From contig CABIIJ010000028.1 in NCBI GenBank assembly GCA_902175065.1, forward strand, positions 1-64,000: a DNA stretch of 64,000 nucleotides, read 5' to 3'. Position numbers and translations under genes: made by a program. The notes under the pieces are model-generated. The model had not been told where the DNA came from. It saw only the letters and a list, made by a program, of their open reading frames with translations, and made no database searches. The stretch's first letter is position 1. Each line of letters starts with the position of its first letter. Origin of the DNA: an uncultured Comamonas sp. Lineage in GTDB: Bacteria; Pseudomonadota; Gammaproteobacteria; Burkholderiales; Burkholderiaceae_C. Of this stretch, positions 35,911 to 46,086 are shown in pieces.

Positions 35911-37372
35911 GATAGGTGCGGAAGGCCGGGTGAATCTCCCACGTGGCACCCTGCATGTCATTCCAGTTCGACAACCTCACGAAAGTTGCGTCGTCATGGA
36001 AGTTGATGTGGCGAAACTGGCGATCCTTCGTGCGATCGGGCACACGCGGGTTGATCACGCCTGCTTCGTGCATAAGTTCGAGAAGTACGATGGCATCCTC
36101 ATCGATTTCGGGTTTCATCTGAACGCCTCGGACGACGAGTGAGGCAATGCTCGGAACAGTTCGCATGTGCCGCCGAATGCTCTCAAAATCGGACTCAAAT
36201 TCGCAGTCCACCAGGGAATCAATGATCTCCCGGATGTTCTTGCAGTCGATGGAGAACTCGTTGACGACATCGTCCACCCGTTCGCTCGAGTACACAGACA
36301 TCGCCCTACTCGCATCGTCACTCCCGATCTTCACGTGTGATGCTTTGATGGCAGCATCGACCATGTTCTTAATAAGTTGGATGGCATCACGCGGCCTCTC
36401 TCGCGCCGACTTGATGATGAACGACGGCCACGAACGGCGCTCGTCACTCGTGGGAAGCGTCATGTCGTTGCCTTCGAAGAAGACGGGGTATGGGTCAGTT
36501 CTGGGATGGCCCGCATCTGCGGCCGCGCGCTCCAAGCGACGACGAATGATCGCCTGCATCAGGGAGTCGTCTGCCAGAAGAGGGATTACCAAGCCTCTCA
36601 TATGATCGGTCTGATCCCTCTGCCCCAGGCTTTCGGTGGTGAGGCGTGTCCAGACGCTTGATCGAAGGCTGACGATAGGTCGAATCGCGGTGCACTCACC
36701 AGCCAACCGCCGAACAGCCAAGATCAACCCCCAGATTCGGTTCAAGTGAGTGGCTTGATCAGGCGCTGCCAACTGGTCAGTGTCGTCGATCAGCAAGTAG
36801 AACAGCGACCCGGTCGAGAGAAGTTGGCGGTTGATCGCCGCTGTGAGGTTCTGCGCTGAGTTTGAGGCCGCCAGTTCCTTAGCCAATTGCACACCGTTGA
36901 CTTTGTTCACCGGCAATGAGATCGCGGAAATCAATTCCAGTGCGGTCTGGACAATGTCTCCTTGAGCAATGCCCCGCTGCTTCGCCTCGTTGTACAGCCG
37001 TGCAGCATCTCCCTTCAGAAATCCCTTGAGATCGGAGCCGATCTTGGCTGCGATTGTGCGCAGAAGAACTTCATAGTAGTAGGCTTTCAGGGAACCGAGG
37101 TCGAACGAGCTCGGCTGGGAGGTGGTGACGATGTTGTCCGGGCGGATCAGGAGACACGGAAGGCTCCTTTTCCCCGCGACCTTTGCGATCCACTCCACCA
37201 CTGCGCTCTTGCCGATACCCTTGTTGCCAATCAGAAGGCGCATGCTTCCTGGCTCAATGGCACATAGCTGGTCGAACTGACTAGGCGAAACAAACGTCTC
37301 ACCTAGGAAGGGTCGGTCGCCTTCGGCGGTTCCGCTTCGGACGTATTTGAGCAAGTTGTCAAGCAGTGCCAT
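35840..37372 (-). CDS. P-loop ATPase of unknown role (integron cassette 4; Sll1717-like)
   Basis: A 510-residue P-loop NTPase, unusually large for a cassette gene. Walker A is GNKGIGKSA (about residues 49-57) and Walker B is SLFYLLIDDTDQL (about 190-202); an arginine-rich sensor region follows (IRPIVSLRSSVWTRL). The N-terminal EGDRPFLGETFVSPSQF and overall size resemble the P-loop ATPases of the Sll1717 type and the ATPases of some anti-phage systems. No nuclease or membrane domain is seen. It ends 31 nt before its attC. Confidence 0.75.
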   Translation of the reverse strand: MALLDNLLKYVRSGTAEGDRPFLGETFVSPSQFDQLCAIEPGSMRLLIGNKGIGKSAVVEWIAKVAGKRSLPCLLIRPDNIVTTSQPSSFDLGSLKAYYYEVLLRTIAAKIGSDLKGFLKGDAARLYNEAKQRGIAQGDIVQTALELISAISLPVNKVNGVQLAKELAASNSAQNLTAAINRQLLSTGSLFYLLIDDTDQLAAPDQATHLNRIWGLILAVRRLAGECTAIRPIVSLRSSVWTRLTTESLGQRDQTDHMRGLVIPLLADDSLMQAIIRRRLERAAADAGHPRTDPYPVFFEGNDMTLPTSDERRSWPSFIIKSARERPRDAIQLIKNMVDAAIKASHVKIGSDDASRAMSVYSSERVDDVVNEFSIDCKNIREIIDSLVDCEFESDFESIRRHMRTVPSIASLVVRGVQMKPEIDEDAIVLLELMHEAGVINPRVPDRTKDRQFRHINFHDDATFVRLSNWNDMQGATWEIHPAFRTYLMGVKTARQNRLLSPAKEAKKGR

Positions 37373-37415
37373 GGGTTCTGGGACCTTTCGCGCTGAACGG
37401 AGGATAGATTCTGCG

Positions 37416-37475
37416 GCCTAACGGACTAGGTAAGCCGCCCGCAGAATGCGGGTCGGCTTGAGCGCCGGGTTAGAC
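37416..37475 (-). other. attC site of cassette 3
   Basis: Minus strand: GTCTAAC CCGGCGCTCAAGCCGA ... GGCTTACCTAGTCC GTTAGGC. Core sites are intact, with a hairpin around CCCGCATTCTGCGGGC. Confidence 0.93.
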
Positions 37476-37694
37476 CCAAAGCGCAAAAACGAAAGTGACC
37501 GCACAGGCCACGGACTACGAAAACAAGAGCTGCTAGCGCTTGCTGCACAAGGGCTAGAGGCCAAAAAAGCTTGAAACTGACACACCCCACGCAGGCGAAG
37601 CCCGAGCGAACGCCAAACACCCAGCGGATAAACGCTTGCGAAGGTAAATGGCACTTGAATATTCATGGGCTGAAATGGGCAGGAATAAAAAGCA
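37476..37694. other. Cassette 3: doubtful coding content, carries dispersed-repeat segment
   Basis: The only frame in cassette orientation (37666 to 37418, 82 codons) ends inside attC with NPALKPTRILRAAYLVR, which is simply attC translated. The body contains AGCTGCTAGCGCTTGCTGCA and AAGGGCTAGAGGCCAAAAA, shared with cassette 6. I treat it as non-coding or of uncertain coding status. Confidence 0.55.
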
Positions 37695-37754
37695 GGCTAA
37701 CAGCCGAGGTAAGTGGCTTGCCGTAGGCAAGTCCGCTTGACCGAATGGTTAGGG
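37695..37754 (-). other. attC site of cassette 2
   Basis: Minus strand: CCCTAAC CATTCGGTCAAGCGGA ... CCACTTACCTCGGCT GTTAGCC. Intact core sites and a hairpin around CTTGCCTACGGCAAG. Confidence 0.92.
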
Positions 37755-37766
37755 CGAATGGTTTGC

Positions 37767-37970
37767 CTATTGCTTCTTGTGCTTGGCAATGATGGCATGG
37801 ATTTCTGCATTTAGCTCGGCAGTTCTCGCTTGATTGGCGGCTTGTATACGACGAGACTGAGCAAGCTGATAACCCTCTGGCGAGTTGGGCGCACAGTACC
37901 TTCCTCGCTCATCGTAGTTTGCTGAGTTTTCTTCTGGAAAGTCTTCGAAATATTCAGACCATTCACCCAT
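37767..37970 (-). CDS. Hypothetical small protein (integron cassette 2)
   Basis: A 67-residue hydrophilic protein: MGEWSEYFEDFPEENSANYD, then a helical, basic C-terminal half (QAANQARTAELNAEIHAIIA, KHKKQ). No membrane segment or known motif. It is placed as a typical cassette gene: 9 nt after attC 37979-38038 and 12 nt before attC 37695-37754. AAATGAAATG precedes the start. Function unknown. Confidence 0.7.
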   Translation of the reverse strand: MGEWSEYFEDFPEENSANYDERGRYCAPNSPEGYQLAQSRRIQAANQARTAELNAEIHAIIAKHKKQ

Positions 37971-37978
37971 TTCATTTC

Positions 37979-38038
37979 TCCTAACACCTGAATTAAGCCG
38001 CGCCGCGAAGCGGCGTCGGCTTGAATGAATTGTTAGCT
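37979..38038 (-). other. attC site of cassette 1
   Basis: Minus strand: AGCTAAC AATTCATTCAAGCCGA ... CGGCTTAATTCAGGT GTTAGGA. This is the classic attC arm sequence of aadA-like cassettes, with an intact hairpin (CGCCGCTTCGCGGCG). Confidence 0.95.
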
Positions 38039-38039
38039 G

Positions 38040-38594
38040 TCATTGCAGCTGACTGCGGATGTTGTCGCAGGATGCTTGAATGAGATTGGCCAATTGATCA
38101 AGACGCTCCCATGCTTCGTCAACCGCGAGGTTCTTGTCTTGCCAAAGGTGCTCGAAAAGCTCGTAGGCCGCGCCAAGCTCATTGGTAGGGCGGCTCATGT
38201 CTAGACCATCATGTCTCAAGGCATGCAACTCCAGTTTCAGACATAACTCGTGTGTCTTGCTGAGGTTACGGAATACATTGGCCGAGACGCGCTGGTAGAG
38301 AGTGAAGTCTTCATATGAAAGGTACGCGCCATTTCCTAGCCTTATGGTTCTTCCTTGGATAAAGTCGCCCGACTCAAAAATTCTTCTGACCGTTGAGAGG
38401 TCGAGCCGTATCTCATGTAATAGCGAGCTGATTTTATTTACGTCAGAAATGACTCGATAACGAGTCTTGCTTGGCAATGGCTTGTGATGGGACTTGACGT
38501 AGTTCAGTGACGCGACCGAAGCCGCGTAAGTAGCCATGATTGCCATGAAGATGGTAATCGGCTCTGGATCAATCTTCCGATGGCACGTGCTCAT
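38040..38594 (-). CDS. Hypothetical protein, first cassette after attI
   Basis: A 184-residue protein with one N-terminal hydrophobic segment (ITIFMAIMATYAASVASLNY) followed by a mainly helical cytoplasmic or periplasmic part (ISSLLHEIRLDLSTVRRIFE; LANLIQASCDNIRSQLQ). No catalytic motif recognised. As the cassette next to attI it should be the most strongly expressed from the integron promoter and the most recently gained. Confidence 0.7.
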   Translation of the reverse strand: MSTCHRKIDPEPITIFMAIMATYAASVASLNYVKSHHKPLPSKTRYRVISDVNKISSLLHEIRLDLSTVRRIFESGDFIQGRTIRLGNGAYLSYEDFTLYQRVSANVFRNLSKTHELCLKLELHALRHDGLDMSRPTNELGAAYELFEHLWQDKNLAVDEAWERLDQLANLIQASCDNIRSQLQ

Positions 38595-38605
38595 GGCTCC
38601 CCCGA

Positions 38606-38735
38606 TGACAGCTAACTAGAATTAGAACGCCACATGCTACCTAGCAGATGCGGCCTAAGTCAAGCACATAGCCCAACCTTCCTAGGGAGGGAAATCCCAT
38701 CTCCTTGGAAATTTAGACCGCCTAAAATTCCACGG
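38606..38735. other. attI region and intergenic space between intI and cassette 1
   Basis: On the minus strand GTTAGCT at 38616-38610 is the core site at which cassette 1 joins, so the attI site should extend from here toward intI. The 120 nt up to the intI start are less GC-rich. A TAAAAT box lies at 38723-38728. I see no LexA box (CTGT-N8-ACAG) and could not place the cassette promoter. Confidence 0.65.
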
Positions 38736-39734
38736 ATGGATGCGCCCCCTATTTTGCCCGCCCCCGCCGTACCGCAGCCGCCCAAGTTGCTGGAGCAACT
38801 GCGCCAGCGTATCCGGGTGCTGCACTATTCCATCCGTACCGAGCAGGCTTATGTGGACTGGGCGCGGCGCTTCATTCTGTTCCACGGCAAGCGCCATCCG
38901 CGCGAGATGGGGGCGCTGGAAGTGACAGCCTTTCTGACGCATCTGGCCGTGGAGCGCAATGTGTCCGCCTCCACACAGAACCAGGCCAAAGCTGCCATCC
39001 TGTTTCTCTACAAGGAGGTGTTGCAGCAAGACCTGCCCTGGCTGGAGGAGGTGGTTTCGGCCAAGAAGGCACGCCGCCTGCCGGTGGTGCTGACGCAGCG
39101 CGAGGTGCGCGAGTTGCTGCTGCAACTGCAGGGCACGCAGTGGCTGGTGGCTTCGCTGCTGTACGGTACGGGGATGCGCATCCTTGAGGCGTTGCGCCTG
39201 CGCGTGAAGGATATGGAGTTCGAGCGCCGCGAGCTGGTCGTGCGCGAGGGCAAGGGCAACAAGGACCGGGTAACGGTGCTGCCCGAGAACCTGATCGCAC
39301 CGCTGCGCGAGCAGATGGAGCGTGCCCGGGTGCTGCACCGCAAGGATTTGGATGCGGGCTTTGGTGCGGTCTGGCTGCCCGATGCGCTGGCCGTCAAGTA
39401 TCCGAATACCGCCACGGCCTGGGGCTGGCAGTGGGTGTTTCCGAGCACGGTGCGGTCGGTAGACCCGCGCTCTGGCGTGGAGCGGCGCCACCATCTGCTG
39501 GAGCAGTCGGTGCAAAAGGCGGTGGCCCTGGCCGCACGCCGCGCGGGCATCGACAAGCCATGCACGCCGCATGTGCTGCGGCATTCGTTTGCCACCCATA
39601 TGCTCCAGGCGGGCTACGACATTCGCACCGTGCAAGAGCTGCTGGGCCACAAGGATGTGAGCACCACCATGATCTACACCCATGTTTTGAACAAGGGCGG
39701 GCGCGGTGTTTTGAGTCCGCTGGATTGCCTCTAA
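38736..39734 (+). CDS. intI: Integron integrase IntI (chromosomal, class 1-like)
   Basis: A 332-residue tyrosine recombinase close in length to IntI1 (337). Catalytic residues are Arg148 ([12 protein letters not shown]), His279 and Arg282 ([14 protein letters not shown]), His305 ([10 protein letters not shown]) and Tyr314 ([11 protein letters not shown]). The integron-specific insert is present ([20 protein letters not shown] with [12 protein letters not shown]), which ordinary XerC/D lack. The start [15 protein letters not shown] at 38736 is chosen; longer frames upstream enter attI. It diverges from the cassette array, as in mobile integrons, and converges on hisD. Confidence 0.95.
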   Translation: MDAPPILPAPAVPQPPKLLEQLRQRIRVLHYSIRTEQAYVDWARRFILFHGKRHPREMGALEVTAFLTHLAVERNVSASTQNQAKAAILFLYKEVLQQDLPWLEEVVSAKKARRLPVVLTQREVRELLLQLQGTQWLVASLLYGTGMRILEALRLRVKDMEFERRELVVREGKGNKDRVTVLPENLIAPLREQMERARVLHRKDLDAGFGAVWLPDALAVKYPNTATAWGWQWVFPSTVRSVDPRSGVERRHHLLEQSVQKAVALAARRAGIDKPCTPHVLRHSFATHMLQAGYDIRTVQELLGHKDVSTTMIYTHVLNKGGRGVLSPLDCL

Positions 39735-39754
39735 TCCAAATCCAGCGTTTACGT

Positions 39755-41074
39755 CTACGCCTTCAGCCGCATTTCCGCCGCCCGCGCGTGGCCTTGCAGG
39801 CCTTCGCCGTGGGCCAGCACGCTGGCGATGCGGCCCAGGGTCTGGGCACCCTGTTCGCTCACTTCGATGAGGCTGCTGCGCTTCTGGAAGTCGTACACGC
39901 CCAGCGGGGAGCTGAAACGCGCCGTGCCGCTGGTGGGCAGGACGTGGTTGGGGCCGGCGCAGTAGTCGCCCAGGCTTTCGCTGGTGTAGGCGCCCAGGAA
40001 GATGGCCCCGGCGTGTTTCAAAAGCGGTTCCCAGCGGTGCGGGTCGCGGCTGGAGACTTCCAGGTGTTCGGGGGCAATGCGGTTGCTGATGGCGCAGGCC
40101 TCTTCCATGCTGCGCGTGTGGATCAAAGCGCCTCGGTCGCTCAGGGATTTGGCGATGATTTCGGCGCGGGGCATTTCGGGCAGCAGGCGATCGATTTCGC
40201 GCTGCACGGCGGCGATGTAGTCGGCGTCGGGGCACAGCAGGATGGATTGGGCCAGTTCGTCGTGTTCGGCCTGGCTGAACAGGTCCATGGCCACCCAGTC
40301 GGGCGGGGTGCTGCCGTCGGCCAGCACCAGGATTTCAGAAGGGCCGGCAATCATGTCGATGCCGACCAGGCCGAAGACGCGCTTTTTCGCGCTGGCGACG
40401 TAGGCGTTGCCGGGGCCGGTGATCTTGTCCACCTTGGGCACGGTGGCGGTGCCGTAGGCCAGCGCGGCCACGGCCTGGGCGCCGCCGATGGTGAAACCGC
40501 GCGTGACGCCGGCGACGTAGGCGGCGGCCAGCACCAGCGGGTTTTTCTCGCCCTTGGGGGTGGGCACGACCATGATGATTTCCGGCACCCCGGCGACGTG
40601 GGCCGGAATGGCGTTCATCAGCACGCTGCTGGGGTAGGCCGCCTTGCCACCGGGCACGTAGATGCCGACGCGATCCAGCGGCGTGACCTTTTGGCCCAGC
40701 AGGGTGCCGTCGGCGTCGCGGTAGCTCCAGCTTTCGCCGCTGGCTTTTTTCTGGGCCTCGTGGTAGCTGCGCACACGCTGGGCGGCGGCCGTCAGGGCAT
40801 CGCGTTGCGGGGTGGGCAGGCCGTCGTAGGCGGCTTTCAGTTCGGCCTGGGTCAGTTCCAGCGCGGCCATGTTCTGGGCAGGCAGATGGTCGAAGCGGGC
40901 GGTGGTTTCCAGCACCGCCGCATCGCCGCGCTGCTGCACGTCGGCCAGGATGGCGGCAACGCGCTCTTCGATGGCCGCATCCTGCTCGGCCGACCAGTGC
41001 AGGCGCCGGGAAAAATCTTGCTCAAAAGTGCTTGAAACCGTGGACAGGCGGGCGGGTGTAGCTACTAAATTCAT
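39755..41074 (-). CDS. hisD: Histidinol dehydrogenase HisD
   Basis: HisD performs the last two oxidations of histidine synthesis. The 439-residue zinc enzyme has [73 protein letters not shown] and [20 protein letters not shown]. The start [13 protein letters not shown] at 41074 leaves 23 nt after hisG. Its normal downstream partner hisC is missing here; the convergent intI ends 20 nt away. Confidence 0.96.
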   Translation of the reverse strand: MNLVATPARLSTVSSTFEQDFSRRLHWSAEQDAAIEERVAAILADVQQRGDAAVLETTARFDHLPAQNMAALELTQAELKAAYDGLPTPQRDALTAAAQRVRSYHEAQKKASGESWSYRDADGTLLGQKVTPLDRVGIYVPGGKAAYPSSVLMNAIPAHVAGVPEIIMVVPTPKGEKNPLVLAAAYVAGVTRGFTIGGAQAVAALAYGTATVPKVDKITGPGNAYVASAKKRVFGLVGIDMIAGPSEILVLADGSTPPDWVAMDLFSQAEHDELAQSILLCPDADYIAAVQREIDRLLPEMPRAEIIAKSLSDRGALIHTRSMEEACAISNRIAPEHLEVSSRDPHRWEPLLKHAGAIFLGAYTSESLGDYCAGPNHVLPTSGTARFSSPLGVYDFQKRSSLIEVSEQGAQTLGRIASVLAHGEGLQGHARAAEMRLKA

Positions 41075-41097
41075 GATTCTTCCTGGCAAGTTCTGCG

Positions 41098-41742
41098 TTA
41101 GTCCTGGGCAATGGCCCCGGCAAAGGCGTCGATGATGGGGCGCAGGCGCTGCTGCTTGAGTTTCAGCGCGGCCTGGTTGACGACCAGCCGCGAGCTGATG
41201 TCCATGATGCGCTCGACCTCGACCAGCGCGTTGGCCTTCAAGGTGCTGCCGGTCGATACCAGATCGACGATGGCGTCCGCCATGCCGGTCAGCGGCGCCA
41301 GCTCCATGCTGCCGTAGAGCTTGACCATATCGACGTGCACGCCTTTCTGGGCAAAGAACTCGCGGGCAATGGTGGTGTACTTGGTGGCGATTTTGAGGCG
41401 TGCGCCTTGCTGCACGGCGGCTTCGTAGTCAAAGCCCGCCCGCACGGCGACGCTCACGCGGCACTGGGCGATGCGCAAGTCCAGCGGCTGGTACAGGCCC
41501 TGGCCGCCGTGTTCGATGAGCGAGTCCAGGCCGGAGACGCCCAGGTCGGCACCGCCGTACTGCACGTACACGGGCACGTCCGAGGCCCGCACCAGCACCA
41601 CGCGCACGTCGCTCTGGTTGGTGGGGAAGATCAGCTTGCGGGATTTTTCCGGGTCTTCCGCCACGGTGATGCCGGCGGCGGCCAGCAGCGGCAGGGTTTC
41701 GTCGTAAATGCGGCCCTTGGACAGGGCGATGGTGATGCTCAT
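41098..41742 (-). CDS. hisG: ATP phosphoribosyltransferase HisG (short form)
   Basis: First committed enzyme of histidine synthesis. At 214 residues it is the short catalytic form that lacks the C-terminal regulatory domain and normally needs HisZ; no hisZ is in the window. Motifs include [35 protein letters not shown], and the PRPP-binding [20 protein letters not shown]. It lies 23 nt after murA. Confidence 0.95.
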   Translation of the reverse strand: MSITIALSKGRIYDETLPLLAAAGITVAEDPEKSRKLIFPTNQSDVRVVLVRASDVPVYVQYGGADLGVSGLDSLIEHGGQGLYQPLDLRIAQCRVSVAVRAGFDYEAAVQQGARLKIATKYTTIAREFFAQKGVHVDMVKLYGSMELAPLTGMADAIVDLVSTGSTLKANALVEVERIMDISSRLVVNQAALKLKQQRLRPIIDAFAGAIAQD

Positions 41743-41765
41743 AACGGCAGCCGTCTGAATAGGGA

Positions 41766-43034
<1,269 letters not shown>

Positions 43035-43068
43035 AACCAATCGCTGGTGATTAAGAGAAAAGAGGCTT

Positions 43069-43311
43069 TCAGGCTTGCAGCTCGGCCCACTCGGCGGGCG
43101 TGAGGGTCTTCATCGACAGGGCGTGCAGCTCGTCGGTGACCATCTTGGCGTGGACGGTGGCATTCACCATGCGCTGGCGCTGCACGCGGTTCTGGCCCTC
43201 GAAAGCGCTGGAGACGATGACGGCAAACCAGTGGCGGCCATCGCCCTCCACTTCGATGTGCTGGCAGTCCAAACCTGTAGCTATCAGCGCTTGAATATCC
43301 TCGGCATTCAT
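43069..43311 (-). CDS. BolA/IbaG-family protein
   Basis: An 80-residue BolA-like protein: [55 protein letters not shown]. The form next to murA is usually IbaG, which binds 2Fe-2S clusters with monothiol glutaredoxins; the conserved His is present in [13 protein letters not shown]. The first 11 codons lie in a dispersed palindromic element (43278-43355), but the N-terminus still fits the family. Confidence 0.9.
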   Translation of the reverse strand: MNAEDIQALIATGLDCQHIEVEGDGRHWFAVIVSSAFEGQNRVQRQRMVNATVHAKMVTDELHALSMKTLTPAEWAELQA

Positions 43312-43355
43312 ATTAAAACCTCTTGAAATCGTTATTTAATCAGTGGAATCAGCTA
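43278..43355. repeat. Palindromic dispersed element over the bolA-like gene start
   Basis: The left arm TAGCTATCAGCGCTTGA and the right arm ATCAGTGGAATCAGCTA (43339-43355) are imperfect inverted repeats, 78 bp overall. It spans the first codons of the BolA-like gene and the whole gap to the ABC permease gene. Confidence 0.7.
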
Positions 43356-44137
43356 CGAATTTTATAACCCGTCCGTAGCAGTTGCAGTGCCAGCGCACTC
43401 ACCAGCAGCCAGGCCGTGCCCGCCATGGCCAGACTGAACCAGGGGGACACGTCGCTCTGGCCGAAGAAGCCGTAGCGAAAGCCGTCGATCATGTAGAAGA
43501 ACGGGTTGAAATGGCTCAGGTTCTGCCAGAACGTCGGCAGGGAGTGGATGGAATAGAACACGCCGGACAAAAAGGTCATGGGCATGATGAGGAAGTTCTG
43601 GAACGTGGCCATCTGGTCGAACTTGTCCGCCCACAGCCCGGCAATCAGCCCCAGCGTGCCCATCATGGCGCAGCCCAGCAGGGCGAACACGGCAATCCAC
43701 AGCGGCGCGGCAAATTCCGGCACGGCAAAAAACAGGGTGATGGCAAACACCCCGGCGCCCACCAGCAGCCCGCGCAGAATCGCCGCCCCCACATACGCGC
43801 CAAACCAGGCCCAGTGCGACAGCGGCGTGAGCAGCAGGAACACCAGCGAACCCATGATCTTGCTTTGCACCAGGCTGGAGGCGCTGTTGGCAAAGGCGTT
43901 CTGCAACATGCTCATCATCACCAGGCCGGGGATGAGGAAAGCGGTGTAGCTCAGGCGGTCATAGACCACCATGCGCCCTTCCAGCACGTGGCCGAACACC
44001 AGCAGGTACAGCACGGCGGTGAGCACCGGCGCGGCAATGGTCTGGAACGCCACTTTCCAGAAACGCTGCACTTCCTTGTACAGCAGCGTGCGCCAGCCGG
44101 CGCTGGGGCTGGCGATGCGGGAGGTCGGCATGGTCAT
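43349..44137 (-). CDS. ABC-2 type exporter permease (YadH-like)
   Basis: A 262-residue permease with six hydrophobic helices (ABC-2 fold), including the conserved FLIPGLVMMSMLQNAFANSA and FLSGVFYSIHSLPTFWQNLS. It pairs with the ATPase gene upstream, overlapping its stop in ATGA. The pair resembles YadG/YadH. The substrate is unknown; lipid or drug export has been suggested for relatives. Confidence 0.9.
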   Translation of the reverse strand: MTMPTSRIASPSAGWRTLLYKEVQRFWKVAFQTIAAPVLTAVLYLLVFGHVLEGRMVVYDRLSYTAFLIPGLVMMSMLQNAFANSASSLVQSKIMGSLVFLLLTPLSHWAWFGAYVGAAILRGLLVGAGVFAITLFFAVPEFAAPLWIAVFALLGCAMMGTLGLIAGLWADKFDQMATFQNFLIMPMTFLSGVFYSIHSLPTFWQNLSHFNPFFYMIDGFRYGFFGQSDVSPWFSLAMAGTAWLLVSALALQLLRTGYKIRS

Positions 44138-45051
44138 TGCTGGCCTCCCTGCTGCTGTTGCATGACGTGGATGAACACGTCCTCCAGATCGGCACGGCGG
44201 ATTTCCACCTCCTGCGGGTGCACGCCGCCCTGGCGCAGCGCCGTCAGCAGTTGCTCGACATCGGCGGCGTCGTGGGCCGGAACCTGGACGATGCGCCCGG
44301 TGACCCGCGCCCGCGCGGCCAGATCGGCAGGCAGGGCATCGTCGGTCTTGAACTGCAGCACGGTGCTGGAGGCGGATTTGAGCAGGTCGTCCATGCGCGA
44401 GAGGGTGACGATCTGCCCGCGCTTGAGCATGGCCACGCGCGAACACAGCGCCTCGGCCTCTTCCAGGTAGTGCGTGGTCAGCAGCACGGTGTGGCCCTGC
44501 TTGTTGAGCTGGGCGATGAATTGCCACAGCGTCTGGCGCAGCTCCACGTCCACCCCGGCGGTCGGCTCGTCGAGCACGATCACCGGCGGCTTGTGCACCA
44601 GCGCCTGCGCCACCATCACGCGGCGCTTCATGCCGCCGGAGAGCTGGCGCAGGTTGGCCGTGGCCTTGTCGGCCAGACCCAGGCTTTCCAGCAGCTCGTC
44701 GATCCAGGCATTGTTGTTTTTCAGGCCGAAGTAGCCCGATTGCAACTGCAAGGTTTCGCGCACGTTGAAGAAGGGGTCGAACACCAACTCCTGCGGCACG
44801 ATGCCCAGGCGCTGGCGGGCAGCGGAAAAATCGCTCTGCACGTCGTGCCCCAGCACCGACACGCGCCCGCTGCTGGCACGCGCCAGCCCGGCCAGGATGC
44901 TGATGAGGGTGGTTTTGCCCGCCCCGTTGGGGCCGAGCAGGCCGAAGAATTCACCCACTTCGATGTCCAGGCTGATGTTTTGCAGCGCGTGGAAATCCCC
45001 CTTGGGGGTGGTGTAGGTCTTGGCGACGGATTGAAAGGAAACTGCGGTCAT
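44134..45051 (-). CDS. ABC exporter ATP-binding protein (YadG-like)
   Basis: A 305-residue ABC ATPase: Walker A LLGPNGAGKTTLIS, signature LSGGMKRRVMVAQALVHKP, Walker B VIVLDEPTAGVDVELRQT, and the H-loop LLTTHYLEEAEAL. A C-terminal regulatory extension of about 80 residues follows. It is coupled to the permease gene by ATGA and is on the same strand as the mla genes, 63 nt after mlaB. Confidence 0.92.
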   Translation of the reverse strand: MTAVSFQSVAKTYTTPKGDFHALQNISLDIEVGEFFGLLGPNGAGKTTLISILAGLARASSGRVSVLGHDVQSDFSAARQRLGIVPQELVFDPFFNVRETLQLQSGYFGLKNNNAWIDELLESLGLADKATANLRQLSGGMKRRVMVAQALVHKPPVIVLDEPTAGVDVELRQTLWQFIAQLNKQGHTVLLTTHYLEEAEALCSRVAMLKRGQIVTLSRMDDLLKSASSTVLQFKTDDALPADLAARARVTGRIVQVPAHDAADVEQLLTALRQGGVHPQEVEIRRADLEDVFIHVMQQQQGGQQ

Positions 45052-45114
45052 GAACTTGCCATTTTACGGTGCGGCCCGCAGCACCATGCTGCGCTGCACC
45101 AATGGCCGCAGGGC

Positions 45115-45420
45115 CTATGCGCTTTGCGCCAGGGCCGGCGCTTCGGGGGCCAGCCACTCGGCCACGCCGTACACCTGCGCCAGCGCGTACAGCTTGTCGG
45201 GCCACTGCACCACATGCACGGCCTTGCCGCTGGCCAGCGCGTGGCGGCGGCAGGCCAGTAACACGGCCAGCCCCGCCGAATCGAACTGCTGCACCGGCGC
45301 CGCATCCAGCACGCAGGCGCTGCCTGCCGGCAGCGCATCCAGCGCTTGGCACAGCCGGGCCAACTGTGCCGTGGCGCAGCCGGTATCCAGCTGGTGCGGC
45401 AGGGCGATGCGGGTCGTCAT
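45115..45420 (-). CDS. mlaB: STAS-domain protein MlaB-like
   Basis: A protein of about 101 residues with a STAS fold (ACVLDAAPVQQFDSAGLAVL, LACRRHALASGKAVHVVQWP). MlaB binds the ATPase MlaF and is needed for its activity. The start is uncertain: ATG at 45420 or GTG at 45432; neither has a clear ribosome-binding site. It follows mlaC closely, which supports the assignment despite low sequence conservation. Confidence 0.85.
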   Translation of the reverse strand: MTTRIALPHQLDTGCATAQLARLCQALDALPAGSACVLDAAPVQQFDSAGLAVLLACRRHALASGKAVHVVQWPDKLYALAQVYGVAEWLAPEAPALAQSA

Positions 45421-45435
45421 GGCTTGCGTCACCGC

Positions 45436-46071
45436 TTACTGCCGGGCCGTTGCCGGGGCGCTGGCCTCGAAGCTGCGGGTGGACAGGGCCTGGATCAGCC
45501 CGTCGATGCCGCCCTTGTTCAGCTCCTGCGCGAACTGGGTGCGGTAGGTTTCCACCAGCCAGATGCCCAGCACGTTGAAGTTGTAGACCTTCCAGCCCTC
45601 GCCCGGTTTTTTCTCCAGGCGGAAGTCGAGCGGCACCGGCTCGCCCTTGCCATGCACTTCGGTGCGTACCAGCACGTCGGTATCGCCCGGGGCGGCCCGC
45701 AGTGGCTTGACCACCACTTTCTGGTCGCTGACCTGGGCCAGCGCCCCGGCATAGGTGCGGATCAGCATGGTCTTGAATGCCTGCTGGAGCTTGTCGCGCT
45801 GCGCCTCGTTGGCCTGGCGCCATTGCGGGCCGACGGCTGCGGAGGTCATCTTGCGGAAGTTCACATACGGCATCACTTCGCGGTCCACCACCTCCGAGAT
45901 GCGTGCAATGTCCCCATTCTTGAGGGCCGGATCCTGCTTGATCAGCTCCAGCAGATCGGTGGACAGGCGCTTGATGAGCGCATCGGGCGCTTCCTCTGCC
46001 TGCGCCCGGGCCGGCAGGGCGGCACAAGCCGTCAAAGATGTCAGAAAGGTAACCAGGGTACGTCGTTGCAT
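45436..46071 (-). CDS. mlaC: Phospholipid-binding periplasmic protein MlaC
   Basis: A 211-residue periplasmic protein with a signal peptide (TLVTFLTSLTACAALPARAQA) and the MlaC/Ttg2D fold (REVMPYVNFRKMTSAAVGPQ, MLIRTYAGALAQ, YNFNVLGIWLVETYRTQFAQ). It shuttles phospholipids between the MlaA complex at the outer membrane and MlaFEDB at the inner membrane. It lies 15 nt after mlaA and 15 nt before mlaB. Confidence 0.94.
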   Translation of the reverse strand: MQRRTLVTFLTSLTACAALPARAQAEEAPDALIKRLSTDLLELIKQDPALKNGDIARISEVVDREVMPYVNFRKMTSAAVGPQWRQANEAQRDKLQQAFKTMLIRTYAGALAQVSDQKVVVKPLRAAPGDTDVLVRTEVHGKGEPVPLDFRLEKKPGEGWKVYNFNVLGIWLVETYRTQFAQELNKGGIDGLIQALSTRSFEASAPATARQ

Positions 46072-46086
46072 GAAAGGGTCGCTCTA

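Noticed and set aside
37418..37666. 82-codon frame in cassette 3
   Set aside because: Related in sequence to the cassette 6 frame and ends inside attC; more likely a repeat-derived frame than a real gene, although the orientation fits.
38606..38735. LexA box upstream of intI
   Set aside because: I looked for CTGT-N8-ACAG, common before integron integrases, and found none, so SOS control cannot be claimed.
38634..38735. Longer N-terminus of IntI starting at 38634
   Set aside because: The extra 34 residues come from the attI region and have no counterpart in integron integrases; the ATG at 38736 gives the normal length.
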